DNA of 64,000 nucleotides. Source: Purshia tridentata. Its lineage: Eukaryota; Streptophyta; Magnoliopsida; Rosales; Rosaceae. The DNA lies in assembly GCA_003254885.1 (NCBI GenBank), contig QANT01001444.1, positions 1 to 64,000 on the forward strand, given 5' to 3'. Below, in pieces: positions 14,301 through 25,315 of this stretch (its first letter is position 1; each line of letters begins with the position of its first letter). The position numbers were made by a program, and so were the translations under genes. The notes under the pieces were generated by a model. That model saw only the letters and a program-made list of their open reading frames with translations, was not told where the DNA came from and made no database searches.

Positions 14301-14694
14301 GTAACCCCATTAATCAGTTTGTATGGTGCTAATTACTTTAAAAAGTGCTTAATTATCAATTGCCATTGCAGCTGTACGAAATGGCGTTTTGGCAAAATAC
14401 AACTACGGCAGACCTGACTACAATTTGATGCATTATGGGGAAGTTCACCCTCCAATTTATAACCTTTCCAACATTCCCCAAAACCTTCCTCTGTTCATTA
14501 GCTATGGCGGCCAAGACGCGCTCTCTGATCTTCGGGACGTGGCACTTTTGCTTGACAGCCTTAAACTTCATGATGTGGGCAAGCTGACTGTTCAGTACAT
14601 AAAAGATTATGCACATGCTGATTTCGTCATGGGGATCAATGCCAAGGACATTGTGTATAATAAAGTGACTGCATTCTTCAAGCAGCAACACTAA
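11372..14694 (+). CDS. Acid lipase / triacylglycerol lipase 2-like (MPL1-like), secreted
   Basis: Nine exons: 11372-11584, 11673-11789, 12935-13075, 13237-13347, 13513-13656, 13820-13860, 13965-14044, 14171-14266, 14372-14694; 421 residues. A hydrophobic N-terminus (about residues 1-33) looks like a signal peptide. The alpha/beta-hydrolase fold follows: oxyanion region LIQHGVLVDG, then WIANTRGT, then nucleophile elbow GHSLG (Ser193), Asp363 in YGGQDAL and His396 in YAHADF, a complete Ser-Asp-His triad. This matches the lysosomal acid/gastric lipase family. Plant members hydrolyse acyl lipids in the apoplast or endomembranes; Arabidopsis MPL1 (At5g14180) is induced by aphids. The GHSL|G motif is split by an intron. 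All introns are GT-AG. The exact lipid substrate cannot be read from sequence. Confidence 0.92.
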
Positions 14695-15394
14695 GTCACT
14701 ACTAGTTGATTAATTAATGTACTAGCTAGAGCTCATTATGGGCCATATATGAGCAAGCTTTTCTATTGTAAAATTGATCAGCTAAAATTTTCAATTTATA
14801 TCATATTCCAAAAACTAACCATGTCATGATGACCGTCACAAGCTACTGATCAATATACTTAAAATCGATCTTTTAATTTTGTCGAGGTTTGTCTTAGTCT
14901 GTCTGATGGGTCTGACATTTGCATATAACATATTCTGAGTTTCCAGACGCTTCATCAACCTAGTGAATATGATCACAAAGATATGTAGCTTTGTTTCAAC
15001 GCCAAGCTTCCACGACCTTTAGCCACCAACTGGTTTTGCTTGGCGGACAAACCAAACTCCCTGTCCCTGACCATGAATTGCACTTCACAAACATAGCCCC
15101 TGATTCACTGCATAATTACACAAATGCCAGAGCTAGGTTTCCCTGCCACCTCCTGCTTCATGGGGCAATTTGACAATTGAAGGGTCATTGATGTTCATTT
15201 TATGAAACTATCCCAAGTCGTCAACATTGCAAATATTGCTTTCATCATCTAATAAATATAGATAGAGATGTGTAGGATGTTAAGAGGTGCCCTGCATATA
15301 TATAGTTGTATAGGGATGGGAAATTAGCTCAGACCTGAATAGAGTGCTTACAAGATCAAAGACTAAAGAGAGGCAGATTGTTAGCGTATATAGA
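14695..15394. other. Intergenic DNA between lipase and blue copper protein genes
   Basis: It holds the lipase 3' untranslated region and the phytocyanin promoter. No other gene seen. Confidence 0.5.
15297..15304 (+). promoter_or_regulatory. TATA box of the blue copper protein gene
   Basis: TATATATA lies 91-98 bases before the ATG at 15395, the usual distance for a plant TATA promoter with a leader of about 60-70 bases. Motif-based only. Confidence 0.45.
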
Positions 15395-16010
15395 ATGGGG
15401 CTTAAGAACACAATCTTCTTGGTGTTGGCTTTTGCAGCTTTCATCACAAAGAAATCCTTGGCAGCACAACATGTAGTTGGAGGAAGCCAAGGTTGGGAAG
15501 AGTCCACAGACTTGAATTCATGGGCATCTGCCCAAGAATTCAAGGTCGGCGATCAACTTGGTATGTTCATTCTTAATCGAGCTTATTAAACAAACCCTAT
15601 TATTCTTATTACGTTATTAATGTTATGATTCTTGATTAATATTGTTGACAGTTTTCAAATACACTTCGGGGCTGCACAGCGTGGTAGAGTTACCAAATGA
15701 GAGCGCCTACAAGAACTGTGACCTTGGCAGTGCACTAGACTCCAAGAAAGCTGGAAACGACGTCGTGAAACTGAACAAGGCGGGTACACGTTATTTTGCT
15801 TGTGGCACCTTAGGCCACTGCGACCAAGGCATGAAGGTCAAGATCACTACTCTCGCTGGTTCTGGAAGTAGTGCACCTTCTTCTCCTGCATCATCAACTT
15901 CGGAGGCTTCTCCTACTTCAACATCTGCAGCTTCTGCTTCTTCCCATTCTATCACTTCATTCACTTTGCTGGCTGCATTATCTGCAATTCTTCTGCATTC
16001 TCTGTTTTAA
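15395..16010 (+). CDS. Blue copper protein (uclacyanin-type phytocyanin), GPI-anchored
   Basis: Two exons: 15395-15560 and 15652-16010; 174 residues. A signal peptide (about 1-24, ending KKSLAA) is followed by a plastocyanin-like domain with copper ligands His64, Cys106, His111 and Met116 (CGTLGHCDQGMK). A Cys78-Cys112 pair would form the typical disulfide. Methionine as axial ligand points to uclacyanin or plantacyanin rather than stellacyanin, which uses Gln. A Ser/Pro/Thr/Ala-rich linker (about 124-155) and a hydrophobic C-terminus indicate arabinogalactan-type glycosylation and a GPI anchor at the outer plasma membrane. Such proteins carry electrons or act in cell-wall and reproductive signalling; the partner is unknown. 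The single intron sits at the usual phytocyanin position. Position matches At3g27200. Confidence 0.93.
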
Positions 16011-17123
16011 ACATGTTGGAGTTTTGGCTCTGCCATGGACGTACCATTTTATAGCCAGTGCTGAATTTATTCGAAAATTTATACTTTGTTTTTATTTCAT
16101 TGCGACTGAAATTTGAAAGAAGATCAGAATAAAAGAGGCAGGGATTGCTATAACCTTGGACTGATTTGGGTTCTTAGACTAGCACTATTGATCAACAAAT
16201 CATATGAATATTGTCGTATTCATGGTCATAGTACTTGTAATCTATTAATTGCAGAGCAAAATTATGATACTAGCATGGTTTAATATTGGATATACTATTT
16301 TATAATTTGAAATCTATATATGTAAATTTTATGTTAAATAGAAAGTATACTATTTTTTCTTTATCAGTTAAATTACTATATAATATGTATAACGAGAATT
16401 TTTCTCTCCTGCGAAAAAGAAGAGGGAAAGCGGACAACACACTGAAATGAACCCTCCAACAGCTCTTTTTTTTTTTTCCGAACTTGTTTCGTATCACTTC
16501 TTCCACAAGAAGAAGTTCTCACATAATGAGTATATGGTATTAGTAATAGTATCACGTCTGTTCTATTAAATAATTCTTTTAAACACATAGCAAATCAAAT
16601 GTAAAATAGTGTCAATTTGATTCTCAAAATTAAAATAACACTCAAATCTCTCATCTGCGAGAGGAGTCATGAGTTCATCCTCATTAACAACATTAGTTAT
16701 TTAAATAATAATAAAAAAAAAGGGTACGTTACCGTTTTGGCTCACGAAAGAAGAATAAAGAAGTGGGTCCCGCACATTTTTCCCTCGTTCTATTTATTTT
16801 TTTTTTGGGTCTGATTCCCTCTTTCTTTTTATTTTGCCTGATCCGGCGTTCCTCTGAAATCAGAAAATTTAAACAATATTCCTTGCTCTTCGATCAACAA
16901 TATTTGCTAACAAGAAAAAAGGGGACCAACGATACTTTAAAGGGAAAAAAAGAAGAAGGCGTGAATCTTATGCGAACAATCGTGACAAAACGGCAAGTCT
17001 TCCTTGTCCAGCGTTGAAGGTCTTTTGATTCTTAAAACAATTGATATTTTTGGAGTTTGGAGTGGTGGTGTACCAAAATTAACTCCGACACACAAAACCT
17101 GAGTGTGAGTGAGAGTGAGAACC
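16011..17123. other. Intergenic DNA
   Basis: Phytocyanin 3' untranslated region, AT-rich spacer and upstream region of the uridine kinase gene. No supported gene. Confidence 0.5.
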
Positions 17124-20100
17124 ATGCCGGAGGAGACGATGACGATAGACTACGTGATGGAGGCAGCGTCCGGGCCTCACTTCTCGGGGCTCCGACTCGA
17201 CGGCCTCCGCTCATCTCCGTCCTCTCCATCATCTTCATCTCCTGCTCATCTCTCCTCTGCTTCCGCTTCTTCAAACCTTGCCGCCGACTCCAACGCCCCC
17301 AAACAGCCCTTCGTCATCGGTATTTAACACAAACACATCAATTTGCATTTCATTTAATCTCTGCAACTGCATTTTTGTTCAATTTGATTCTTACTCCGGT
17401 GATTGAGCAGGTGTTTCGGGAGGTACGGCTTCGGGTAAGACCACGGTGTGCGACATGATCATTCAGCAGCTTCACGATCATCGCGTCGTCCTTGTCAATC
17501 AGGTTAGGGTTTGATGCCGCAGCTTCCCGTTGCTATTGATTAAACTATATTCTCAATCAAAATTTCTGATTATTTTCATTTGTCCATTTTGTAGGATTCA
17601 TTTTATCGTGGTTTGACACCCGAGGAATCTGAGCGAGTGCATGAGTATAATTTTGATCATCCTGGTAATTATGAGTATATTTTTATATTGTCGACTTCGG
17701 CTAAGGAATTAGGCTATGTGCTGTGCTGTAAGAATTAGGATTCATTTTCATAATGTTGCATTTTGTAGACGCTTTTGACACCGAACAAATGTTAGAGTGC
17801 ATTCAAAAGATGAAATGCGGGCACTCTGTCCAAGTTCCGATTTATGATTTTAAGATACATCGCCGCAGTTCTGATAGTTTCCGGCAGGTACTCAAATCAT
17901 TTAGGTTTCTTTTCCTTCTCTTTCTTAGGAATATCGAGCTTGTTTCACGTGTAAAATTAGTGTTCTGATAACATATGCTACTATCTACTTCTTATTATTA
18001 TTATTATTTGTTGAACTCTTCTCAGGTTCCTTATTTGACTTGTGAATGACGTTTCTCTTCCATTTGTTAAGCAATTAGTTTACTTCTTTGTCAGGTGAAT
18101 GCTTCTGATGTAATAATCTTGGAGGGGATTCTTGTTTTCCATGACCAGCGTGTCCGCAATCTGATGAGCATGAAGATTTTTGTCGACACAGGTTTGATTT
18201 CCTTCATCAGGTCTTGTTATCGTCCATTATGGTCATCACATCTCTTAGATTCCATGGTGATTATTCTTTTTATGAATATTTGCCCTCTCATTTTGTCCAT
18301 TTGCTTATAGATGCTGATGTGAGACTTGCTCGTAGAATAAGACGAGACACCGTTGAGAGAGGCAGGGACATAAACTCTGTTCTTGAACAAGTAAGGCCCC
18401 AAGTTTGAACATTCTATTTGTGCATAACCACTTGGCTCATCACTCATTTTACTAGAGTGGGAATAACCATAATTTTCTGTACAGTTGTGTAAGAGTAGAG
18501 AGTGACTCAGTTATGGTTTGAATATTAAAAACTCTTGCTGGAATTATAATTTCTCAATTCCTAAAATCACATTGGGAGCATTATTTTTTATCGGTGCAGT
18601 ATGCCAAGTTTGTCAAGCCTGCTTTTGATGATTTTGTTCACCCATCGAAGAAGTATGCTGATGTGATCATTCCCCGGGGAGGTGATAATCACGTTGCCAT
18701 TGATTTGATTGTCCAACATATTCGGACAAAGCTTGGTCAGCATGATCTCTGCCAAATATACCCTAACGTGTATGTTATTCAGTCAACATTTCAGGTAAGC
18801 CTTTTGTTTTATTTGTGATTTAGTATTATAGACATATTTTTCACCTTTTCTCTTTTGGGGGAGTCAGGAATTTGGTTTTTCTCATTTTACAGATTAGAGG
18901 TATGCATACACTGATTCGAGACCGAGAAATATCAAAGCATGATTTTGTATTTTATTCGGATCGGCTAATTCGTCTGGTATTTTCTATTTCATGTCTTAGT
19001 CAAGTTTCATTAATCTACCAGATTTCAGCTTCTATTTTCTTATACTTTGATGTGGACTCTAGGTTGTGGAGCATGGCCTTGGCCATTTACCATTCACTGA
19101 GAAACAAGTAGTAACTCCAACAGGTGTGCTGATTACATGTCCAAGACCCTCTTCTTTCCTTCCCCATGCTCAATTCATAAGTTGATTGTTGTTTGCTTGT
19201 TTTGGGTGGGGGAGGATTTTGGATTTTTCTTTGAAGTTTTTCTTCTATTCTATTTCAGGATCAGTATATACTGGGGTTGATTTCTGTAAGAAGTTGTGTG
19301 GGGTTTCAATTGTTCGAAGGTGAGCTTTAAATCAGGTATTGATTTTTTAAGTTCTATTTATCTGGCAATAACACCTCTTTAGTTGAAACTTTGGGTTGTG
19401 GTGTCATTTCCTTCTCATGCTGTAAAATGAATCTCAGATTCTATTTCAGCTTGCTGTTCTGGGAGCTACCCAAGCTAATAAAGGAGTTTTTATGCTTTAA
19501 TATGTCGGTGCCTTTTTTATTTAAGCCAAAAACCTTTCCTTGTTTATTATGCCAGTGGTGAGAGCATGGAAAATGCACTACGTGCATGTTGCAAAGGAAT
19601 AAAAATTGGAAAGATTCTGATTCACCGTGATGGAGACAATGGGAAACAGGTAACCTTATAAATTTTTTTGGAGCAGGAAAAAATTTTACATAGAACTAAC
19701 CCTTCCCCCCTCATATTTTGTAACACTTGTGTATAACTGAGTTACTCCAACTTAACCAGCTTATATATGAGAAGCTTCCAAAGGATATTTCAGAACGTCA
19801 TGTCCTGCTTCTAGATCCTGTACTTGCTACAGGTAATCCCATTTATTTCCTATTAAGTTTGGTTGTCCTTTGTTATTTTCATATACTAAGTAAACGTAGT
19901 TGGTAATGTGAGAAAACTTTTGTACACTAATCTTTTCTTTCATCATTGTGTAAGAATATAAGATATATATGAGTGATGGAAAGATAACATCATTTGTTCA
20001 TTTCCTTTTGCCATTATCCAGTTTGTATTAAAAAGAATCATAGGCATGGTTTACCAAATTTCTGGCCCATCCTGCTGAGAGGGCATTCCTCAAATTCTTA

Positions 20101-20466
20101 AACTTGCTTGCTGATGATTGAAAAGTGAAATCAACCTCATTGACTTGCAGGTAACTCTGCCAACCAGGCTATCGAACTACTCATACAGAAGGGAGTTCCT
20201 GAATCACATATTATATTCTTAAACCTTATCTCTGTGAGTTCTTCTTGATGCTGGCTGATTACGTATTTTTGTATTTAATATCAACATATACTGATTTTAC
20301 CACTATTTTTCTACCTTAGGCCCCTGAGGGAATCCACTGCGTCTCCAAACGGTTTCCATCCTTGAAGATTGTGACTTCGGAGATTGATGTTGCACTGAAT
20401 GAGGAATTTCGTGTCATACCAGGAATGGGTGAATTTGGTGATCGTTACTTTGGCACTGACGATTGA
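17124..20466 (+). CDS. Uridine kinase-like protein with C-terminal uracil phosphoribosyltransferase-like domain
   Basis: Fourteen exons: 17124-17319, 17411-17502, 17595-17664, 17769-17887, 18095-18191, 18311-18390, 18600-18794, 18893-18976, 19063-19123, 19259-19319, 19556-19649, 19760-19832, 20151-20233, 20320-20466; 483 residues. The N-terminal kinase domain has the P-loop [12 protein letters not shown] (66-77), the DSFYRGL motif and a lid [13 protein letters not shown], all typical of uridine/cytidine kinase, which makes UMP or CMP in pyrimidine salvage. The C-terminal half resembles uracil phosphoribosyltransferase, with a PRPP-loop-like [10 protein letters not shown] (402-411) and the ending [12 protein letters not shown]. 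In characterised Arabidopsis UKL proteins the kinase is the accepted activity; the phosphoribosyltransferase half is doubtful. All introns are GT-AG. Position matches At3g27190. Confidence 0.95.
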
Positions 20467-21831
20467 TCAGAGATAAGTGTATATTGTTGCAGATTGTGAT
20501 CGTATTATTGAAGGGGCTGTGGCCTTGAAATAGATCATTATAGAGAAATACCAAGGAGATTGGTTTATGCATCTGTTGTTGCGGGTTTGTCACCCATATT
20601 TGGAACTGTGTAGGGTATATTGGCGTTATGTCCAAATAATGTAGTTTGGTGTGTTTTCAAGTTTCAACTTCTGTCTGATAAAGAGTATAAACAGTATGAC
20701 GTTTTTGACATCATAATGTCCGCGTATGCAACTTGTAAAATTTAGAAATTTCAAAGAAATAGCAGGACCTAGAGGTCTACTTTGCTGATTATATAATAAT
20801 TTTTTTTTGTTTTGTTTTTCTGGTACTGTGGCCGGGCCCAAGCCCAAGCAGCACAAACCAACTAGGCACCGATCTGGGCCTCAAATCCGCACAACAATCA
20901 ACTTAGCCACAGACGTAGGATGGGTATGCATGACTAAGTAGCCCAAATCCTTCCTAAGCCCCAAGGATGCCAACTCATCGGCCAGTGTGTGTTTATTTGG
21001 CTCTTAAACTGCAATGGGCCATCTTCACACAATGAGGTGGGAGTGTGGAAACCATAAATTGTGAGAGGATGCCCAGAAGCTGTAGACTTTCTCATTTCTT
21101 TGAACAAGAGGAAGGTCAAGTATTCTTCTGTATTATCCGACTCTGATCTGGACTCCATAAATTTTAGGGGCATATGTACCACATAATAAATTTGCTATTT
21201 TCTTTGAAAGTTATTATATGAATGAATCAGAGTCTAAGGAGAGTGTATTCAATTAAGATTTTAAATGACGTTAAAGTGTTGATTGAAGACCGGGTCAAAA
21301 ACGTTACGAGCTTACAAGTAGTCCACGTAACCTAGCATTTATAACTCCTCAGCCAGGCTTCGTTGAAATTTAACACCTTGGTAATTGGTATTGGACGGTA
21401 GCAAGGGTCAGTATCTATGAGGCTTTTGGTTTTTCTTTGGAGTCGGAGCTATTTCCACAATGTGAAACCCAATTTGAGTGTCAAAGCAATGGGTCACTCT
21501 CACTCACTCTAGTGGACCGGAGAAATGGTTGTCAACCCATTTGAGTGTCAAAGCCAAGACCAATGAAGTGGCAGCTGAGTGCAATAGGTTGAGTAGATTC
21601 CACTAAAGGCTTAGATCTATGATTCCACATTCCCACATCCAAATGTTTCCCTTATGTGGAATAGGATGAGAAGATTCCACTTGCTATTGAAGTTATTTTT
21701 GCATTTCCACGTTCTCACTTTAGCGTGTCCTCAACGGCATATGATTTCAAGCAAATAGAAGAGGATAAAAGCACAAATACTGGTTCTCACTTTTTATCTA
21801 TCTTCTAAAGGTCATCTTTAATCCTACATAG
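20467..21831. other. Intergenic DNA between the UKL gene and the LRR receptor-like gene
   Basis: It holds the UKL 3' untranslated region, a possible RNase H-like fragment (about 20880-21010, minus strand) and the upstream region of the receptor-like gene. No intact gene. Confidence 0.5.
20880..21010 (-). pseudogene. Possible LINE-type RNase H fragment
   Basis: The minus strand reads EPNKHTLADELASLGLRKD followed by a HTHPTSVAKL stretch. This resembles the C-terminal end of the RNase H-like domain (RVT_3) of plant non-LTR retrotransposons, where H-x-R-E-x-N-x-x-A-D-x-L-A is usual. No reverse transcriptase is next to it. It is short and the match is partial, so this is a tentative call. Confidence 0.3.
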
Positions 21832-24831
21832 ATGCTATTGCATGCTCGCACAAGAAGCATGGGTCACGGTGGTGCTTCCATTCAACTTGTTTCACTTATG
21901 CTACTGTCAGGGATTTTGTACCTTGAAACAGTTAAACTTGGTTGCTGCAATGCAGATCTTAATGTGGGCTGCATGGACATTGAGAGGAAAGCCCTTCTCA
22001 AGCTCAAACAAGGCCTCACCGATCCCTCACACCGGCTCTCGTCGTGGGTGGGGGAAGATTGCTGCAAATGGAGAGGTGTAGGCTGCCACAACATAACTGG
22101 ACATGTACTCAGGCTCAATCTTCGCAACCCATATTTAGATGGTGACGATGGAACAATGCATGCATTAGGTGGTGAGATCAACCCTTCTCTGCTTGTTTTG
22201 AAAGATTTGATTTACTTGGACTTGAGCATGAATAACTTCGGAGGTGTCCAACTTCCAAGTTTCATTGGATCACTAGAGAAATTGAAATACCTTAATGTCT
22301 CTGGTGCATCTTTTGGTGGAGTCATTCCCCACAATCTTGGAAACCTCTCAAGATTGCTTTATCTTGATCTCAGTAATTACCTTGTTGAACCAAATGAGAA
22401 TGACCTCCAATGGCTTCCCACTCTTTCTTCCTTGAAGTACCTTAACTTGGGAGGAGTGGACCTTACTAAGGCTGCACCATCTTGGCTTCCCACTGTTAAT
22501 AGGCTCCCTTCACTTGTTGAATTGCATTTGCCCATTTGTGGACTTTCCATCCTTCCTCTCACTCTTCCTTATGTCAACTTCACATCCCTTTTGGTTCTTG
22601 ATCTCTCAAACAATATTTTCAACTCCACAATACCACCTTGGTTGTTCAATCTGACTGAACTAGTCCACCTAAACCTAAAGTCCAACAATCTCCATGGAGC
22701 ACTTCCGGAAACATTTGGTAGTTTGAATTCTCTCAAGACACTTGATTTGTCAGAGAATTCGAACATTGGAGGTGAGTTGCCAAAAAACTTGGGAATGTTA
22801 TGCAATTTGCAGACGCTAAAACTTTCTGTCAACAAAATTACTGGTGAGATTACTGATTTCATTGACAGCTTATCTGGATGCACAAACAGCAGCTTAGAGA
22901 CGTTGGATTTGGGATATAACAGTCTGAAAGGAAACCTGCCTAATTCCTTGGGATATCTTAAAAACTTAAGGTACCTCATATTGTGGGATAACTCATTTCA
23001 GGGCTCAATCCCAGAATCCATTGGAAAATTATCATATTTGGAGGTCTTTTACCTTGCAAATACTAAAATGAGTGGGATTATCCCAGAAAGTCTTGGGCAG
23101 CTCTCATCGCTGGTTGCACTAGATCTCTCTGACAATGCATGGGAAGGTGTCATAACAGAAGCTCATTTGGTGAATCTTCGAAATATCAAAGAGGTATCAA
23201 TTATGAAACTGAGCCCAAACATTTCTTTAGCTTTCAACATAAGTTCTGATTGGATACCTCCTTTTAAATTGAGATACTTGAAAATTAGATCATGCCAAAT
23301 GGGTCCAAAATTTCCTACATGGCTGAGAAATCAGAATGAGTTGGTCACACTGGCACTCAATAATGCTAAGATTTCAGGCACCATACCAGATTGGTTTTGG
23401 CAGTTGGATTTGGTGTTAGATGAATTAGATTTCGCTTATAATAAACTAAGCGGCAGGGTACCCAACTCATTAAGATTCACCTATTTTGCCACTGTTGATT
23501 TGAGTTCAAACCGCTTCGAGGGTCCTCTCCCACTCTGGTCACAAAACATTACTAGACTGTATCTTAGAGATAATATATTCTCTGGGCCAATACCTCACAA
23601 CATTAGTGAAGAAGTGCCCTTCATCATTGATTTAGACATTTCTATAAACTCTTTGAATGGAAGCATTCCCCTGTCCATGGGTAATCTAAACCAATTACTA
23701 ACCTTGGTTATGTCAAATAACCTTTTTTCTGGTGAAATTCCTCATTTTTGGAACAATATGACCTCATTGTATATTGTAGATATGTCAAACAACAGTCTGT
23801 CTGGCACAATCCCAAGATCCATAGGTTCTCTCACTACACTCAGATTCTTGATACTCTCTGGCAACAACTTTTCAGGTGAATTTCCTTCATTGGAAAACTG
23901 CACTGACATTAGGAGTCTTGATATTAGTGATAATAAACTTTCTGGAAACATTCCAGCTTGGGTAGGAGAAAGCATGCTCTCTTTGTTGATTTTAAGCTTG
24001 AGGTCCAACTTATTCACTGGAAACATTCCTTCGAAATTATGTGGCCTTTCCGGCCTTCACATATTGGACCTCTCACATAATAATCTTTCCGGTCATATTC
24101 CCCACTGCATAGGTAATTTGAGTGGCTTGAAATCTGAACTCACAGAAAAAGATACAGAAGGATACCTTTACCAGGGAAAGTTGAAGGTAGTGTTAAAAGG
24201 AAGAGTGCTTGAATTTGGCTCCATCCTTTACCTTGTTAATAGTCTGGATTTCTCAGACAATAACTTATCAGGAGAGATGCCTGTGGAGCTAACAAGCCTT
24301 TTAAAGTTGGGTACCTTGAATTTGTCCATCAATCATTTGACAGGAATAATCCCACAACAGATTGGAAACTTGGAATGGATAGAAACTCTTGACCTATCAA
24401 GAAACAAACTTTCAGGTCCAATCCCACAGAGCATGATTTCTTTGACATTTCTGAATCATCTGAACCTGTCATACAATAATTTCTCTGGGGAAATCCCACG
24501 AAGCAACCAGTTTGAAACCCTCACTGATCCATCAATTTATGAAGGCAATGCCGCGCTTTGTGGGTACCCATTACCAACTGATTGCCAAGGCAATGAAGAA
24601 AAGCCTCAGGTTCCAAGTGCAGATAGAGAAGACGATGACAGCAAATCTGAAAAGCTTTGGTTAATGATCAGCGTGGTGATAGGTTTCTTTGTGGGGTTCT
24701 GGGGAGTTTGTGGGACTTTGGCCATCAAAAAGTCATGGAGATATGCCTATTTCCACTTCCTTGACAAGGTGAAGTATGCTCTCCTTGATTTTTTCTCAGC
24801 CATTGGCGCTTGTCTGCTGAAAAGATCATAG
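21832..24831 (+). CDS. LRR receptor-like protein (EIX/HcrVf-like RLP), no kinase
   Basis: Single exon, 999 residues. A signal peptide lies within about residues 10-42; Met10 is an alternative start. The LRRNT_2 cap (ERKALLKLKQ..., with WVGEDCCKWRGVGC) is followed by extracellular leucine-rich repeats of the plant LxxLxLxxNxLxGxIP type up to about residue 900. They are interrupted by an island (about 766-805, with KGRVLEFGSILYLVN) that is typical of RLPs. A C-terminal cap ending NAALCGYPLPTDC, an acidic juxtamembrane stretch, one transmembrane segment (about 942-965) and a short basic tail without kinase complete it. Family members perceive extracellular ligands through SOBIR1/BAK1 partners in immunity (tomato EIX2, apple HcrVf). 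The ligand is unknown. It interrupts a block otherwise colinear with Arabidopsis. Confidence 0.95.
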   Translation: MLLHARTRSMGHGGASIQLVSLMLLSGILYLETVKLGCCNADLNVGCMDIERKALLKLKQGLTDPSHRLSSWVGEDCCKWRGVGCHNITGHVLRLNLRNPYLDGDDGTMHALGGEINPSLLVLKDLIYLDLSMNNFGGVQLPSFIGSLEKLKYLNVSGASFGGVIPHNLGNLSRLLYLDLSNYLVEPNENDLQWLPTLSSLKYLNLGGVDLTKAAPSWLPTVNRLPSLVELHLPICGLSILPLTLPYVNFTSLLVLDLSNNIFNSTIPPWLFNLTELVHLNLKSNNLHGALPETFGSLNSLKTLDLSENSNIGGELPKNLGMLCNLQTLKLSVNKITGEITDFIDSLSGCTNSSLETLDLGYNSLKGNLPNSLGYLKNLRYLILWDNSFQGSIPESIGKLSYLEVFYLANTKMSGIIPESLGQLSSLVALDLSDNAWEGVITEAHLVNLRNIKEVSIMKLSPNISLAFNISSDWIPPFKLRYLKIRSCQMGPKFPTWLRNQNELVTLALNNAKISGTIPDWFWQLDLVLDELDFAYNKLSGRVPNSLRFTYFATVDLSSNRFEGPLPLWSQNITRLYLRDNIFSGPIPHNISEEVPFIIDLDISINSLNGSIPLSMGNLNQLLTLVMSNNLFSGEIPHFWNNMTSLYIVDMSNNSLSGTIPRSIGSLTTLRFLILSGNNFSGEFPSLENCTDIRSLDISDNKLSGNIPAWVGESMLSLLILSLRSNLFTGNIPSKLCGLSGLHILDLSHNNLSGHIPHCIGNLSGLKSELTEKDTEGYLYQGKLKVVLKGRVLEFGSILYLVNSLDFSDNNLSGEMPVELTSLLKLGTLNLSINHLTGIIPQQIGNLEWIETLDLSRNKLSGPIPQSMISLTFLNHLNLSYNNFSGEIPRSNQFETLTDPSIYEGNAALCGYPLPTDCQGNEEKPQVPSADREDDDSKSEKLWLMISVVIGFFVGFWGVCGTLAIKKSWRYAYFHFLDKVKYALLDFFSAIGACLLKRS

Positions 24832-25315
24832 AGCACTGAAGCACTTACTGCCAAGTGTGTAACTGTGAAGGCATATCTCCAAATAAAGCAATATGCTAAT
24901 GTTTAGTAACTTTAGTATTTCCCTTTTCTTTTACAAATTTGTAAGATTGTTCCAAAGTTCAATATATATATATTTTTTTTGTCAACATACTTCGTCTTAT
25001 CTACAACTTACAAGTAAAGCAATTTTTTTTCTTTACAAATTTGTAAGCTTTTTGTACACTACAATTTGTGCTTCTTCTAGTCTGACACAAATCCACATTA
25101 CTAGATATTGCTACTCTATCCGAAACAAAAAGTAAAACGGAAACAGAAAGAAACAGGGGTCTCTCTTGTTATCTAATTAACACATCATAAACCGCGAGTC
25201 TAATTACCGCCATTTAAGTTTTTTACCGTTGAGATATTTCTCGCACATTTTTCATCATCAACATCGTTTATTATCCATTCCCGCCACCGAGACAGAGCAG
25301 CGGGGGAAGGGAACG
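24832..25315. other. Intergenic DNA
   Basis: RLP 3' region and upstream region of the methyltransferase gene. No gene seen. Confidence 0.5.

Noticed and set aside
21882-24026. Antisense open frames over the LRR receptor-like gene
   Set aside because: Shadows of a repetitive coding sequence; no splice signals or domain match.
25229-25315. Upstream in-frame extension of the methyltransferase
   Set aside because: It starts at a TTG, not ATG. The first ATG is 25316 and gives a plausible transit peptide.
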